Below are positions 54,005 to 63,063 of a stretch of 64,000 nt of DNA, piece after piece. Origin of the DNA: Blastocatellia bacterium (GTDB lineage: Bacteria; Acidobacteriota; Blastocatellia; HR10); NCBI GenBank assembly GCA_025055075.1, contig JANWYV010000020.1, forward strand, positions 109,235 to 173,234, in the 5' to 3' direction. Below the pieces are notes generated by a model. The model was not told the DNA's origin, searched no databases, and saw only the letters and a program-made list of their open reading frames with translations. Position 1 is the stretch's first letter. Each line of letters begins with the position of its first letter. Position numbers and translations under genes: made by a program.

Positions 54005-55693
54005 CTATTGTCGGACGCGATTCCGAATCTCAATGAGCCGTTTCATCACGTGATAGAGATTGCCCTGCCATTCTCTCGTGCCGAACGCATCATGGAGAGC
54101 GCGATAGAGTGGATACAGCTCCTGATAGATCGCGTGTGCCTGGGGATTCGGATGAAAGCCTTTCGGTTTCAATCCCGTCATCGCGCGTTGAGCTTCCGGA
54201 ATTGTATCATACCCTCCCGCTCGCTTTCCGGCAGCGACCGTCCCTGCGATGGCTGCCCCCAGGGCGCAGGTCTGAGCGGAGCGGCTAATTCGAATGGGAC
54301 GTCCGAAGACGTCAGCATAGATTTGCATGACGAAGGGATTCTTCTCAGCGATCCCCCCACAGGCGATCACCTGCTCGATCTTCACGCCATATTCCTCAAA
54401 CCGCTGGATGATCGTGAGCGCGCCAAAGGCCGTCGCCTCGACCAGGGCGCGATAGACCTCCGCCGGAGTCGTGTAGAGCGTCTGCCCGAGTAGTAGTCCC
54501 GTCAGCCGTTGGTCCACGAGGATCGTTCGATTGCCATTGTTCCAATCGAGCGCCAGCAAACCCGACTCCCCGGGCTTCAAGCGAGCAGCTGCTTGAGCCA
54601 GCGCTTCGTGAGTTCCCGCACGTCCGAGCGGTCGGATGTAGTCGACGAACCAATGAAAGATGTCGCCGACGGCTGATTGCCCCGCCTCTAAGCCGTAGTA
54701 GCCTGGGATCACACTTCCCTCCACGATACCGCAGAGCCCCGGGATGTCCGGCAAATCGTGATCCTTCGGGACGACTGTGATGTCGCACGTGCTTGTCCCG
54801 ATGATCTTCACCAATATGCCGGGAGCGACGCCGGCGCCCACAGCGCCCAAATGGGCATCGAAAGCTCCAACGGCCACTGGGATGCCCGCGGGAAGTCCCG
54901 TCCGCCGAGCCCATTCCTCGGTCAATCCTCCGACAGCTCGATCAACGGGATAGGCCTTCGGCCGCAAGCGCGCTCGCAACTCGGCCAGCTTAGGATCCAA
55001 CGCCGCGAGGAACTCCGCATCAGGGTACCCCCCCCACATCTCATTGTACATCGCCTTATGTCCGGCTGCGCAGATGCCGACCATCAGCCGATCCGGATGC
55101 TCGGTCCCCGTCAACATGGCGGGAATCCAATCGGCCAGCTCGACCCACAAATATGCCGCTCCGAAGACTTCCGGGCTCGTGCGCCGACAGTGCAGGATTT
55201 TGCTGAAGAACCATTCGCTAGAGTAGACCCCGCCATATTTGGCGAGATAGTGAGGACGCATTCGCCGCGCCAGCTCCGTGATCTCCTCAGCCTCGGCCAC
55301 CGCCGTGTGGTCTTTCCAAAGCCACGCCATCGCCGCGAGATTCCGCGCGAATTCCTTGCGAAAGGCTAACGGACGACCATTCTCATCGACGGGAATGGGC
55401 GTACTGCCGGTCGTCGCGACGCCGATGCCAATGACTTGTTCCGGTCGGAATCCGGGCACCGTTCGACGCGCCTGCGCTAAGGCGCGCTTGATGCTCATCT
55501 CTGCTCCCTTAACGTAGTCGGCCGGATGCTGCCGCGCCAGATTCGGATCGCGCGACAACAGTACGCCCTGCTCGCCATGCTCATAGTTCCACACGGCCGT
55601 TCCGACTTCCCGCCCATTGGAAACATCCGCGATTAACGCGCGCACCGAATTCGTCCCGAAATCCAATCCGATGGCATAACGCTTCGTCCGCAT
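54005..55693 (-). CDS. araB: Ribulokinase
   Basis: Phosphorylates L-ribulose with ATP. 562 residues of the FGGY kinase family; ATG 55693 follows GAGGGCGACC, 8 nt after the symporter stop (the frame extends upstream into that gene but is not used). N-terminal phosphate site GLDFGTNSVRALIAD, substrate region NVR-like ..WKDHTAVAEAEEI, AFDAHLGAVGAG, and the FGGY signature region ACGGIAEKNPFVMQIYADVFGRPI. Length and ATP-site details fit ribulokinase rather than xylulokinase. Confidence 0.94.
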   Translation of the reverse strand: MRTKRYAIGLDFGTNSVRALIADVSNGREVGTAVWNYEHGEQGVLLSRDPNLARQHPADYVKGAEMSIKRALAQARRTVPGFRPEQVIGIGVATTGSTPIPVDENGRPLAFRKEFARNLAAMAWLWKDHTAVAEAEEITELARRMRPHYLAKYGGVYSSEWFFSKILHCRRTSPEVFGAAYLWVELADWIPAMLTGTEHPDRLMVGICAAGHKAMYNEMWGGYPDAEFLAALDPKLAELRARLRPKAYPVDRAVGGLTEEWARRTGLPAGIPVAVGAFDAHLGAVGAGVAPGILVKIIGTSTCDITVVPKDHDLPDIPGLCGIVEGSVIPGYYGLEAGQSAVGDIFHWFVDYIRPLGRAGTHEALAQAAARLKPGESGLLALDWNNGNRTILVDQRLTGLLLGQTLYTTPAEVYRALVEATAFGALTIIQRFEEYGVKIEQVIACGGIAEKNPFVMQIYADVFGRPIRISRSAQTCALGAAIAGTVAAGKRAGGYDTIPEAQRAMTGLKPKGFHPNPQAHAIYQELYPLYRALHDAFGTREWQGNLYHVMKRLIEIRNRVRQ

Positions 55694-55701
55694 GGTCGCC
55701 C

Positions 55702-57465
55702 TCATCCTCGGAAGTAGAGATACGCGAGCGCGATGATGCTCAGAACAATCCCTGAGTGGATGACATCCCACTTATTCCAACTCAGGCGAGAGGCCCGCTT
55801 CTGCTCGGGCGTCACCGTCGCATATGTCAGGTCGCGAATCTGTTCCTCAGAAGGAGGTTCCGTCAGATAGCTGACGCCGATCAAAACGGCAATGGACACC
55901 AGGAAGATGAACGCACTGTAGTACTGGAAGTAGATGTTGTTGACGATCCAGAAGAACGAGCCTTCGGGATAGCCATTTTCGAAGCCAGGCAACTTGAGCG
56001 CCACCGGCGTATCCACGATCAATCGGAAGACGCCCAGCGCAAATCCCACAATCAACGCAGCCAGACATGCTTTCCCATTGAGTCGCTTCAAGAATACGCC
56101 CAGGAAGAAGACGGCGAAGATCGGAGGGGCCAAATATCCCTGCACCCCTTGCAGGTAATCGTACAATCCCCTCCCCCCTCGGATCACGGGGATCCACAGC
56201 AATCCGATGAGGACCATGATCGTCGTCGCCACACGACCAACCCAGACGAGCCGTTGCTGCGATGCGTAAGGGCGGAACTTCTGGTAGAAATCAATTGTGA
56301 ACAACGTCGAGCACGCATTGAAGACTCCGGCCAGGGAACTCATCAAGGCCGCGAGCAAGCCCGCGACGACGATCCCGCGAACGCCGACTGGCAACACATG
56401 CTTTACCATGAGCGGGAAAGCCGCTTGGGCAGCATGAGAGATCACTTGGCCTTGATCATCCACCATCACGGTCAACTCAGGCACTCGACCGGTCTTCGCG
56501 AGCGCGACGCTGACCATTCCCGGAATGATGAAGATGAAGACGGGTAGCAGCTTGAGATACGCCGCGAAGATCGCTCCACGACGCGCCTCTCGCTCGTTGG
56601 GCGCTCCCAAAGCGCGCTGCACAATGTACTGATCCGTACACCAATACCACAAGCCGATGACCGGTGAGCAGAGCACCATCCCCAACCACGGATAGTTCCA
56701 GTTGAAGTACCATGCGATCCGATCCGGTTCCTTCACCGGTTCCCACGTCCCTTCCAGACCAGGGGGGATGAGCGGCTTCCACAAATTGAACATGTCGGGA
56801 TCCAGCGCCGCGCGCAGTTCGCTCCACCCACCCAACTTCGCGAACCCAAAGAGGGTCAGCAAGACCGATCCCGCAATGAGAATGAGCGTCTGCACCGCCT
56901 CCGTGTAGGCGACCGCACGTAGGCCCCCTAAGACGGTGTAAAGACCGGTCAAGAGCACGACGAGCACTGAGCCAATCCAAAAGCTATCGAACGTCGCTCC
57001 TCCAATAGTGAGACGCAACTCGGGCAAAAGTGTGCTGAAGACGACCCCACCGGCGAAAATCCCCACGGCGATCTTCGTCAGCACATACGCGACGAGCGAG
57101 ATGAGCGAGAGGATCCACCGGGCTGCTGGCGAGTATCGCTTCTCCAGGAACTCCGGCATGGTGAAGACACGCGAGCGCATGTAAAAGGGGATGAAAACCC
57201 ACCCAAGGACCAACAAGCACCACGCGTGCAGCTCATAATGCGCCATGGCCACACCGCTAGTCGCCCCCGAACCTGCCAAGCCAACCAGATGTTCCGACCC
57301 GATGTTCGAAGCGAAGATCGAAGCCCCGACGATGAACCACCCGAGGTTCCGACCCGCTAGGAAATAGTCATCGGCTGTCTCCTTCCCCTTCCGAATCACC
57401 CACCATGCGAGTCCCAGCAATCCGGCAAAGTAGAGGGCAATGATCAGCCAATCCAAGAAGGCCAC
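55702..57465 (-). CDS. Sodium/solute symporter (SSS family), probable arabinose transporter
   Basis: Inner-membrane sodium-coupled sugar transporter. 587 residues with 13-14 hydrophobic helices, starting MAFLDWLIIALYFAGLLGLAWWVI; the GTG at 57465 follows GGAGGAGGGACGC. SGLT-like stretches: DYFLAGRNLGWFIVGASIFASNIGSEHLVG, GGLRAVAYTEAVQTLIL, and LAALMSSLAGVFNACSTLFTIDFY. Located between isomerase and kinase genes, so L-arabinose is the expected substrate, though the sequence alone does not tell the sugar. Confidence 0.9.
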   Translation of the reverse strand: MAFLDWLIIALYFAGLLGLAWWVIRKGKETADDYFLAGRNLGWFIVGASIFASNIGSEHLVGLAGSGATSGVAMAHYELHAWCLLVLGWVFIPFYMRSRVFTMPEFLEKRYSPAARWILSLISLVAYVLTKIAVGIFAGGVVFSTLLPELRLTIGGATFDSFWIGSVLVVLLTGLYTVLGGLRAVAYTEAVQTLILIAGSVLLTLFGFAKLGGWSELRAALDPDMFNLWKPLIPPGLEGTWEPVKEPDRIAWYFNWNYPWLGMVLCSPVIGLWYWCTDQYIVQRALGAPNEREARRGAIFAAYLKLLPVFIFIIPGMVSVALAKTGRVPELTVMVDDQGQVISHAAQAAFPLMVKHVLPVGVRGIVVAGLLAALMSSLAGVFNACSTLFTIDFYQKFRPYASQQRLVWVGRVATTIMVLIGLLWIPVIRGGRGLYDYLQGVQGYLAPPIFAVFFLGVFLKRLNGKACLAALIVGFALGVFRLIVDTPVALKLPGFENGYPEGSFFWIVNNIYFQYYSAFIFLVSIAVLIGVSYLTEPPSEEQIRDLTYATVTPEQKRASRLSWNKWDVIHSGIVLSIIALAYLYFRG

Positions 57466-57493
57466 ACGCGTCCCTCCTCCAACAACATCTTCG

Positions 57494-58903
57494 CTACTGA
57501 TGATGATAGACGTCCCATCCCATGTACGTGCTCAAGGCATCCGCTACGGCTTCGGCGACCGTATCTCGCGTCGCCGCCACATGATGTTCGAAGCCGCGCC
57601 GGCAGATGACCTGCAACAGCTTTTGGAAATTCGGGATCTCGACCACTCCATATCCACCGAAGGTCTCCAAGGCATCTTCCGTGAATCGTCCCTCTCCCAC
57701 TAAAGCCCGCATGCATCCCTCCAGATCATCCGTGGAAACCCGACAATAGGTGAACGGTCCAGGAGCAATCCGACCAAGGATCGTCCCATATGTGTTCTCC
57801 TTCCCGACCGTCCCGGCAATGATGTCCTGATACCCCATCCTCGTGTCGGTGAAGAACGCTTTCGGGAGATTGGAACAATGAAATAGCACACCTTTGTTCG
57901 GATCGTCCGCATAGTTATTATTCCAATCGAGCAAGGCCGCGGGCTTCTCCGACGCCGCTTGTAAGATGTACATGCTCACGAGTCCGGTTACGTCCGATTC
58001 GCACGCGCTCGGCAAAAAGGCATTCGACATCATGCTCATCACCGTGCATGGGACGATGCCGTAGTACTCCTCCAGCGCCGTCCAGCATTGGATAGCCGTG
58101 GCCGAGAGATGGCGCTCCTCAATGAGCTGATCAATGACGACGCCGAGTTTCGCCATCTTGAGAAGTGAGGGCTGAGGGACTCCCGTGGTATCCGTATACG
58201 CCATAATCTCATCGAGCTTGTTCCGAACCGCGGGATCCGTATCGTTCAACCTGTTGGCACGCCCAATGACTTCAGAGAGATCGACGCTCTCAACGGTGAT
58301 CCCCGAACGCTCCAAGAGCTTCTCGCTATAGCGCACTGTGTTGAAGGGAGCCGGTCGCATCCCCAAGGCCCCGATGCGCGCTCCTCGCAGACGACGGACG
58401 ACTCGACAAGTCGCGGCGAAGCGACGCAAATCCTCCCGGAATGAGGGATCCGAAGGATGCACCACATGCCGCCGCGTCAGCGAGAAGGGAATCCCATACT
58501 GGCGCAAGTTATCGCACACCGAGATCTTCCCACAAAAGCTATCACGACGATATTGAATCGTCATCTTCCCGGGCTCGTCGGCGAAGGCATGCACGAGAAC
58601 GGGGACGTTCAACGCAGACCACCGAATCGTGTCCGCCACTGCGCGCTCGTCACCGAAGTTCGGCAACGTCACCAAAATCCCATCAATCTCCTCGCGGTGA
58701 GCGCGAAACAGCTCGGCGCATTTCTGAGCATCCTCGTAGCTCTCCACCGCGCCGAATTTCGTTGCGTCCAGAGGGAGAAGGATCGCTTGAAATCCCTCTT
58801 CCTCCAAGACGCGCAAGATGTCCTTTCGCCCCGACTCGCAGAGATGCGCAGGGAAGAATCCACGATTTCCGACAATCACCCCGAATGTCGTTGGCCTCGA
58901 CAT
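57494..58903 (-). CDS. L-fucose-isomerase-like sugar isomerase, probably acting as L-arabinose isomerase
   Basis: Aldose-ketose isomerase of the FucI-like family. 469 residues from ATG 58903 (AGGAGGGACT before it). N-terminal GVIVGNRGFFPAHLCESGRKDI, TLPNFGDERAVADTIRWS, RRDSFCGKISVCDNLRQYGIP, then the C-terminal metal site region VTGLVSMYILQAASEKPAALLDWNNNY and FHCSNLPKAFF. No canonical AraA is in the window, while AraB, AraD and two arabinofuranosidases are, so this enzyme should supply L-ribulose. The gene overlaps nothing and follows the GntR gene by 23 nt. Confidence 0.88.
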   Translation of the reverse strand: MSRPTTFGVIVGNRGFFPAHLCESGRKDILRVLEEEGFQAILLPLDATKFGAVESYEDAQKCAELFRAHREEIDGILVTLPNFGDERAVADTIRWSALNVPVLVHAFADEPGKMTIQYRRDSFCGKISVCDNLRQYGIPFSLTRRHVVHPSDPSFREDLRRFAATCRVVRRLRGARIGALGMRPAPFNTVRYSEKLLERSGITVESVDLSEVIGRANRLNDTDPAVRNKLDEIMAYTDTTGVPQPSLLKMAKLGVVIDQLIEERHLSATAIQCWTALEEYYGIVPCTVMSMMSNAFLPSACESDVTGLVSMYILQAASEKPAALLDWNNNYADDPNKGVLFHCSNLPKAFFTDTRMGYQDIIAGTVGKENTYGTILGRIAPGPFTYCRVSTDDLEGCMRALVGEGRFTEDALETFGGYGVVEIPNFQKLLQVICRRGFEHHVAATRDTVAEAVADALSTYMGWDVYHHQ

Positions 58904-58926
58904 AGTCCCTCCTTTCTCGAACGCTG

Positions 58927-59625
58927 TCACTCCTCCTCTCGATACCGCCGAATGTAGTCCTTCAGCTCGCTCCCGGCATTGAGAATATGCCGTTCGAGCA
59001 ACTGCACGGCTGCTTCCACATCCCGCGCCCGGCAATATTCCAAGAGAAGCCGGTGCTCTCGCTTAACTTGCCGATGCATCTCCAGAGAGAACCGGATGTG
59101 AAGACGAATGTATCGATCCGCATTCACATTCGTCATCTGGATCAGAGACATGAAGCGCGGGCGATTGGCCGCCGCATAGAGCGTCGAGTGAAACTGCCAA
59201 TGCAGCTCCCCCCAGCTTTCTGAATCGGCGGCATCCAGCGCCCGTTCGTAGGCTTCTAAAATGCGTTCGGCTCGCGCCAGATCCTCGACTGTCAACCGTG
59301 GGATCGCTTGCCGAAGAATTGCGCATTCTAAGACCGCCCGGATCTCGAAAAGCTCCTCAATCTCTTCTGGGGAGAGCGAGGAGACAACGGCCCCATGATG
59401 GGTGATGATCGTCACCAACCCTTCCGCCTCCAATTGTCGAAGCGCCTCCCGAACCGGGATTTGACTGACGTGGAACTCCTCCGCTAGCGCCTTCTGGCGC
59501 AATTGCTCGCCCTCTTTTAATTCGCCGCGGAGGATCTTCTCCCGAATCTTATCCGCTACTTCCATGGCTAACGATCTTCGCACAATTCCCATTGGCTTCT
59601 GTGCCGCCACGATTCGCTCACGCAT
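58927..59625 (-). CDS. GntR-family (FCD) transcriptional regulator
   Basis: Likely regulator of the arabinose locus, which it heads. 232 residues from ATG 59625 (CAGGAGGGGAAC before it; longer frame to 59646 lacks a ribosome site). Winged HTH about 15-80 (LRQKALAEEFHVSQIPVREALRQLEAEGL), FCD ligand domain about 90-225 with metal-type residues (RAVLECAILR, HWQFHSTLYAAAN, EHRLLLEYC). FCD regulators commonly sense sugar acids or sugars. Its predicted promoter is at 59708-59736 next to a 27-bp near-palindrome. Confidence 0.92.
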   Translation of the reverse strand: MRERIVAAQKPMGIVRRSLAMEVADKIREKILRGELKEGEQLRQKALAEEFHVSQIPVREALRQLEAEGLVTIITHHGAVVSSLSPEEIEELFEIRAVLECAILRQAIPRLTVEDLARAERILEAYERALDAADSESWGELHWQFHSTLYAAANRPRFMSLIQMTNVNADRYIRLHIRFSLEMHRQVKREHRLLLEYCRARDVEAAVQLLERHILNAGSELKDYIRRYREEE

Positions 59626-59707
59626 GTTCCCCTCCTGCCCCCCCATGGAGGTCTTCCTCCCTCCAGGGCTTTTCGCTCACACACCCGGACCGGCGCTAGA
59701 GGCACGA

Positions 59708-59736
59708 ATTATGCCATAGGGCTGCTTGACGGTCAA
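59708..59736 (-). promoter_or_regulatory. Predicted promoter of the GntR-arabinose operon
   Basis: Minus strand TTGACC (59736-59731), 17-nt spacer, CATAAT (59713-59708). It gives a leader of about 75 nt before ATG 59625. Confidence 0.65.
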
Positions 59737-59763
59737 GCATATCCTATATTATATATGATATGC
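59737..59763. promoter_or_regulatory. 27-bp near-palindrome in the divergent gntR/araC-like intergenic region (candidate operator)
   Basis: Arms GCATATC (59737-59743) and GATATGC (59757-59763), inner TATAT/ATATA arms, centre at 59750; 12 of 13 pairs match. It directly abuts the -35 of the gntR promoter and covers AT-rich -10-like sequence for the plus-strand gene (TTGACG at 59726-59731). Binding protein unknown: the GntR or the AraC-type regulator are the candidates. Confidence 0.65.
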
Positions 59764-59789
59764 CAACTCGAGGCCGGGAGGTAATGCCG

Positions 59790-60722
59790 ATGGCGCAGGC
59801 GCAACAGCGCGCGAAAAATGGCCGGGGAGGCTGGTACGTAGAGCGACTTCCCCTAGGATACCTCTACGGGGAACCCTTGCGGAGCCGAGCGGCTCCGGGA
59901 CTCGTCCTTTCGGAACGAGAATACTCTCCCCTCTTCAGGACACCTAAGCACACGCACGGGCATGCCTTACTTTGCCTTGTGCTCCAAGGGGGATATACAG
60001 AGACCTTCGGAACACGAGCGCGCGTGTGCGAACCTCCGCTTTTGATCTTCCATCCGGCTGAAGAGGTGCACATGGAGCAATTCCACCAAACGGGAGGACG
60101 TCTCTTCATTGTGGAATTGGAGCCGAAATGGCTAGAGCGTGTACGAGACCAAGCCCCCATCATCGAAGAGGCATTGGAATTTCGTGGTGGAGACCTCGTC
60201 TATCTGGGCACGAAACTGTATCGCGAATTTCTCCAAGGGACCGATGATATCTCGCCATTGATTATCGAGGGACTTGTGCTGACTATCTTGGGGGAGGCCT
60301 CACGTCGCTCTCCGGCACCACTTTCACAAAAGCCTCCGCCTTGGCTTCTTCAGGTACGAGAAATGCTGCACGCTCGCTTTGCAGAGCCCCTGACCCTCAC
60401 GGAGATCGCCCACAACGTAGGCGTCCATCCGGTCTATCTAGCACAGATGTTTCACAAGTATTTCAAGTGCACGGTGGGGGCTTACATTCGGCAACTTCGT
60501 CTGGAGTTCGCCCGTCGCGAGCTGGCGACTTCGGATGCTCCCCTGTGTCAGATCGCTCTCGCCGCCGGATTTTCGGATCAGAGCCATTTCACGCGAACGT
60601 TCAAACGGTACGTGGGCGTTACTCCAGCTCAATATCGAGAATCGCTATTGGGCGTACGGCGATCTGAGAAGGCAATGACGCCGTGCGCGGATCCTGATGC
60701 CTCCATGCTCTCCCTCCTATAG
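59790..60722 (+). CDS. AraC-family transcriptional regulator with cupin-like sensor domain
   Basis: 310 residues from ATG 59790 (GGAGGTAATGCCG before it); the upstream ATG 59760 falls inside the operator palindrome and is less likely. N-terminal cupin-like domain (THGHALLCLVLQGGYTETFG, LLIFHPAEEVHMEQFH) and C-terminal double HTH (LTLTEIAHNVGVHPVYLAQMFHKYF; LCQIALAAGFSDQSHFTRTFKRYVGVTPAQYR). It precedes the hydroxyproline-type operon on the same strand and is its likely activator; it could also act on the divergent arabinose operon. Confidence 0.9.
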   Translation: MAQAQQRAKNGRGGWYVERLPLGYLYGEPLRSRAAPGLVLSEREYSPLFRTPKHTHGHALLCLVLQGGYTETFGTRARVCEPPLLIFHPAEEVHMEQFHQTGGRLFIVELEPKWLERVRDQAPIIEEALEFRGGDLVYLGTKLYREFLQGTDDISPLIIEGLVLTILGEASRRSPAPLSQKPPPWLLQVREMLHARFAEPLTLTEIAHNVGVHPVYLAQMFHKYFKCTVGAYIRQLRLEFARRELATSDAPLCQIALAAGFSDQSHFTRTFKRYVGVTPAQYRESLLGVRRSEKAMTPCADPDASMLSLL

Positions 60723-60749
60723 AGGAAGGATCTTTACGAAAGGGCACCG

Positions 60750-61703
60750 ATGTCAGGAACGATGGTGCGACGCATTCATGTCATTGACTCGCACACGGCC
60801 GGTGAGCCGACGCGTGTGGTGATTCATGGTGGGCCCAATCTGGGAACAGGCCCGCTCACGAAGCGATTGGAACGATTCCGGCAGGAATATGACCACTTTC
60901 GCTCAGCGATCGTGAATGAGCCGCGTGGATCAGACGCCTGGGTCGGAGCACTCTTGTGCGAGCCTTCGGACCCTACGTGTACGGCCGGAGTGATCTTCTT
61001 CAACAACGTCGGATACCTTGGGATGTGTGGCCACGGGACAATGGGGCTGGTTGTCACCCTTGCCTATTTGAACCGCATCGGCCCGGGAACGCATCGGATT
61101 GAGACACCGGCAGGCGTGGTTGAGGCGCGGTTGAACGAGGACGGCACGGTGACTGTGCGGAACGTGCCGAGCTATCGCCTGGCGGCGCGCGTGGCCATAG
61201 ATGTCCCCGGATATGGAACGGTGATTGGTGACGTCGCCTGGGGGGGGAACTGGTTCTTCCTCGTGGATGACCATGGGTTCGAGCTGACGTTGGAGAACGT
61301 GGAACCGCTGACGGATTTCACCTGGCGCATTCGTCAAACCCTCGCTCGAGAGGGCATTCGAGGGGCGAACGGTGAAGAGATCGATCACATTGAACTATTC
61401 GGTCCCTCGCAACGGGATGGAATCGATAGCAAGAATTTCGTCCTCTGTCCCGGGAAGAGCTACGATCGCTCGCCGTGCGGGACGGGGACGAGCGCAAAGA
61501 TGGCTTGTTTGTACGCCGAGGGGAAGCTCAAAGAAGGGCAGGTCTATCGGCAAGAGAGCATCATCGGGAGCATATTCGAGGGCACAATCTCCGTCGTCAA
61601 TGGCGTGATCTACCCGAGCATCACAGGCTCGGCATTCATCACGGCGGAAGCCGAGCTGATCTTGGACGAACGTGACCCATTTTGCTGGGGCATTCGCCGA
61701 TGA
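60750..61703 (+). CDS. 4-hydroxyproline 2-epimerase / proline racemase family protein
   Basis: Cofactor-free epimerase of the proline racemase fold. 317 residues with both catalytic Cys present: MCGHGTMG (Cys93) and SPCGTGTSA (Cys243); family members with Thr in the second place are dehydratases instead. VIDSHTAGEPTRVV at 11-24 is the conserved start. Next to a multi-subunit dehydrogenase, the most likely role is trans-4-hydroxy-L-proline to cis-4-hydroxy-D-proline. The stop overlaps the next gene (ATGA). AAAGGGCACCG before the ATG. Confidence 0.9.
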   Translation: MSGTMVRRIHVIDSHTAGEPTRVVIHGGPNLGTGPLTKRLERFRQEYDHFRSAIVNEPRGSDAWVGALLCEPSDPTCTAGVIFFNNVGYLGMCGHGTMGLVVTLAYLNRIGPGTHRIETPAGVVEARLNEDGTVTVRNVPSYRLAARVAIDVPGYGTVIGDVAWGGNWFFLVDDHGFELTLENVEPLTDFTWRIRQTLAREGIRGANGEEIDHIELFGPSQRDGIDSKNFVLCPGKSYDRSPCGTGTSAKMACLYAEGKLKEGQVYRQESIIGSIFEGTISVVNGVIYPSITGSAFITAEAELILDERDPFCWGIRR

Positions 61704-62839
61704 GTCCGCGCGCGTATGATGTAGTCATTGTGGGAGCAGGAATTGTGGGAGCAGCTTGCGCTGCCGAATGTGCCAGTGCGGGTCTGAAAGTCGCCGTCAT
61801 CGAAGCGGCCTGTGTTGGAGGCGGGGCGACGGCCGCCGGAATGGGGCACATCGTCGTCATGGATGACAGCGACGCGCAGTTCGCCTTGACGCGCTACTCG
61901 CAGGTGCTCTGGGATCAACTCGCTGAAGAGCTTCCTCCGGATTGCGAATTCCAGAGATCCGGGACCATTTGGATCGCGGCGGACGAGGAAGAGCTGAGCT
62001 ATCTTCGGTGCAAAGAACGCTTCTATCGAGAACGTGGCGTCCCCGTCGAGCTGCTGGATGAACGAGCTTTAGCTGAAGCCGAACCCAATCTTCGGAGAGG
62101 TCTTCGAGGGGGGTTACTCGTCCCAGGCGACAGCGTGCTTTATCCTCCCTGCGCCGCCCGATTTCTTCTGGAACGGGCTCAGGATCGGGGAGCGACCATC
62201 TTCCTCGGGCATCCTGCCGTGCGGTTTGACGAGGATGGGGTGCGACTCCGAGACGGATCATTCATCGCGGCCGGCGTGATCGTCAATGCGACGGGTACAT
62301 GGGCATCGGAGTTGACTCCTGGACTGGCGATCAAAAAGCGAAAGGGACATCTCGCCATCACGGAACGCTATCCAGGCTTCGCGAATCACCAACTCGTTGA
62401 AGTGGGGTACATCAAGAGCACGCATGCGCACGAAGTCGAAGCTGTGGCCTTCAACCTCCAACCGCGACCGACGGGACAACTGCTCATCGGCTCATCGCGC
62501 CAGTATGATGTGGAAGACCCTTACGTAGAGCATGGCGTGCTAGCGCGCATGCTCACCCGCGCGTGCGAATACATTCCACGGTTGGCGGAGCTATCGGTCA
62601 TCCGAACATGGATCGGATTTCGAGCGGCGACGCCGGACAACCTCCCCCTGATCGGTCCACTTCCTGGGCGAGAACGGGTGTATCTGGCGACGGGTCATGA
62701 GGGGTTGGGGATCACCACATCTCTCGGAACCGCCAAATTGCTTGTCGCGCAATTGCTGAATCGTCCGTCAGCGATCGCCATCGAACCGTATCTTCCCTCC
62801 CGAATGGAGCATCCGGCATGCCTGAAGTCGTCTCTCTGA
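61700..62839 (+). CDS. FAD-dependent oxidoreductase (D-hydroxyproline dehydrogenase beta-type subunit, DadA/HcnC-like)
   Basis: 379 residues with an N-terminal FAD site VVIVGAGIVGAACAAECASAG and DAO-type body (NATGTWASELTP, GFRAATPDNLPLIGP, GHEGLGITTS). ATG 61700 is coupled to the epimerase stop. Its last 22 bases overlap the 2Fe-2S gene. The set of small FAD protein, 2Fe-2S protein and large FAD protein matches heteromeric D-hydroxyproline dehydrogenases and the HcnABC cyanide synthases; with the epimerase beside it, hydroxyproline oxidation is the better guess. Confidence 0.85.
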   Translation: MSPRAYDVVIVGAGIVGAACAAECASAGLKVAVIEAACVGGGATAAGMGHIVVMDDSDAQFALTRYSQVLWDQLAEELPPDCEFQRSGTIWIAADEEELSYLRCKERFYRERGVPVELLDERALAEAEPNLRRGLRGGLLVPGDSVLYPPCAARFLLERAQDRGATIFLGHPAVRFDEDGVRLRDGSFIAAGVIVNATGTWASELTPGLAIKKRKGHLAITERYPGFANHQLVEVGYIKSTHAHEVEAVAFNLQPRPTGQLLIGSSRQYDVEDPYVEHGVLARMLTRACEYIPRLAELSVIRTWIGFRAATPDNLPLIGPLPGRERVYLATGHEGLGITTSLGTAKLLVAQLLNRPSAIAIEPYLPSRMEHPACLKSSL

Positions 62840-63063
62840 AGATCAACGAGATGCCGATTGAGGTTCCCTTTGGCACGACGGTCCTAGTGGCGTTGCTCAC
62901 GAGCGGAATCGCGGGGATTCGAAGATCGGTGACCGGAGAGCTACGGGGACCGCTTTGCGGCATCGGGGTGTGCTTCGAATGCCGGGTCACAATCAATGGT
63001 CAGCCGCATTGTCGTAGCTGCCAAATTTTGTGTCAAAACGGGATGGATGTGCGAACCGAATGA
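62818..63063 (+). CDS. 2Fe-2S subunit of the flavin dehydrogenase
   Basis: 81 residues, essentially one ferredoxin-like domain with six Cys: CGIGVCFEC (47, 52, 55) and C65, C68, C72. The CxxxxCxxC plus later Cys arrangement ligates a 2Fe-2S cluster passing electrons between the two flavin subunits. ATG 62818 lies inside the preceding gene and the stop overlaps the next ATG, so three genes are tightly coupled. Similar to HcnA/OoxA-type subunits. Confidence 0.87.
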   Translation: MPEVVSLKINEMPIEVPFGTTVLVALLTSGIAGIRRSVTGELRGPLCGIGVCFECRVTINGQPHCRSCQILCQNGMDVRTE

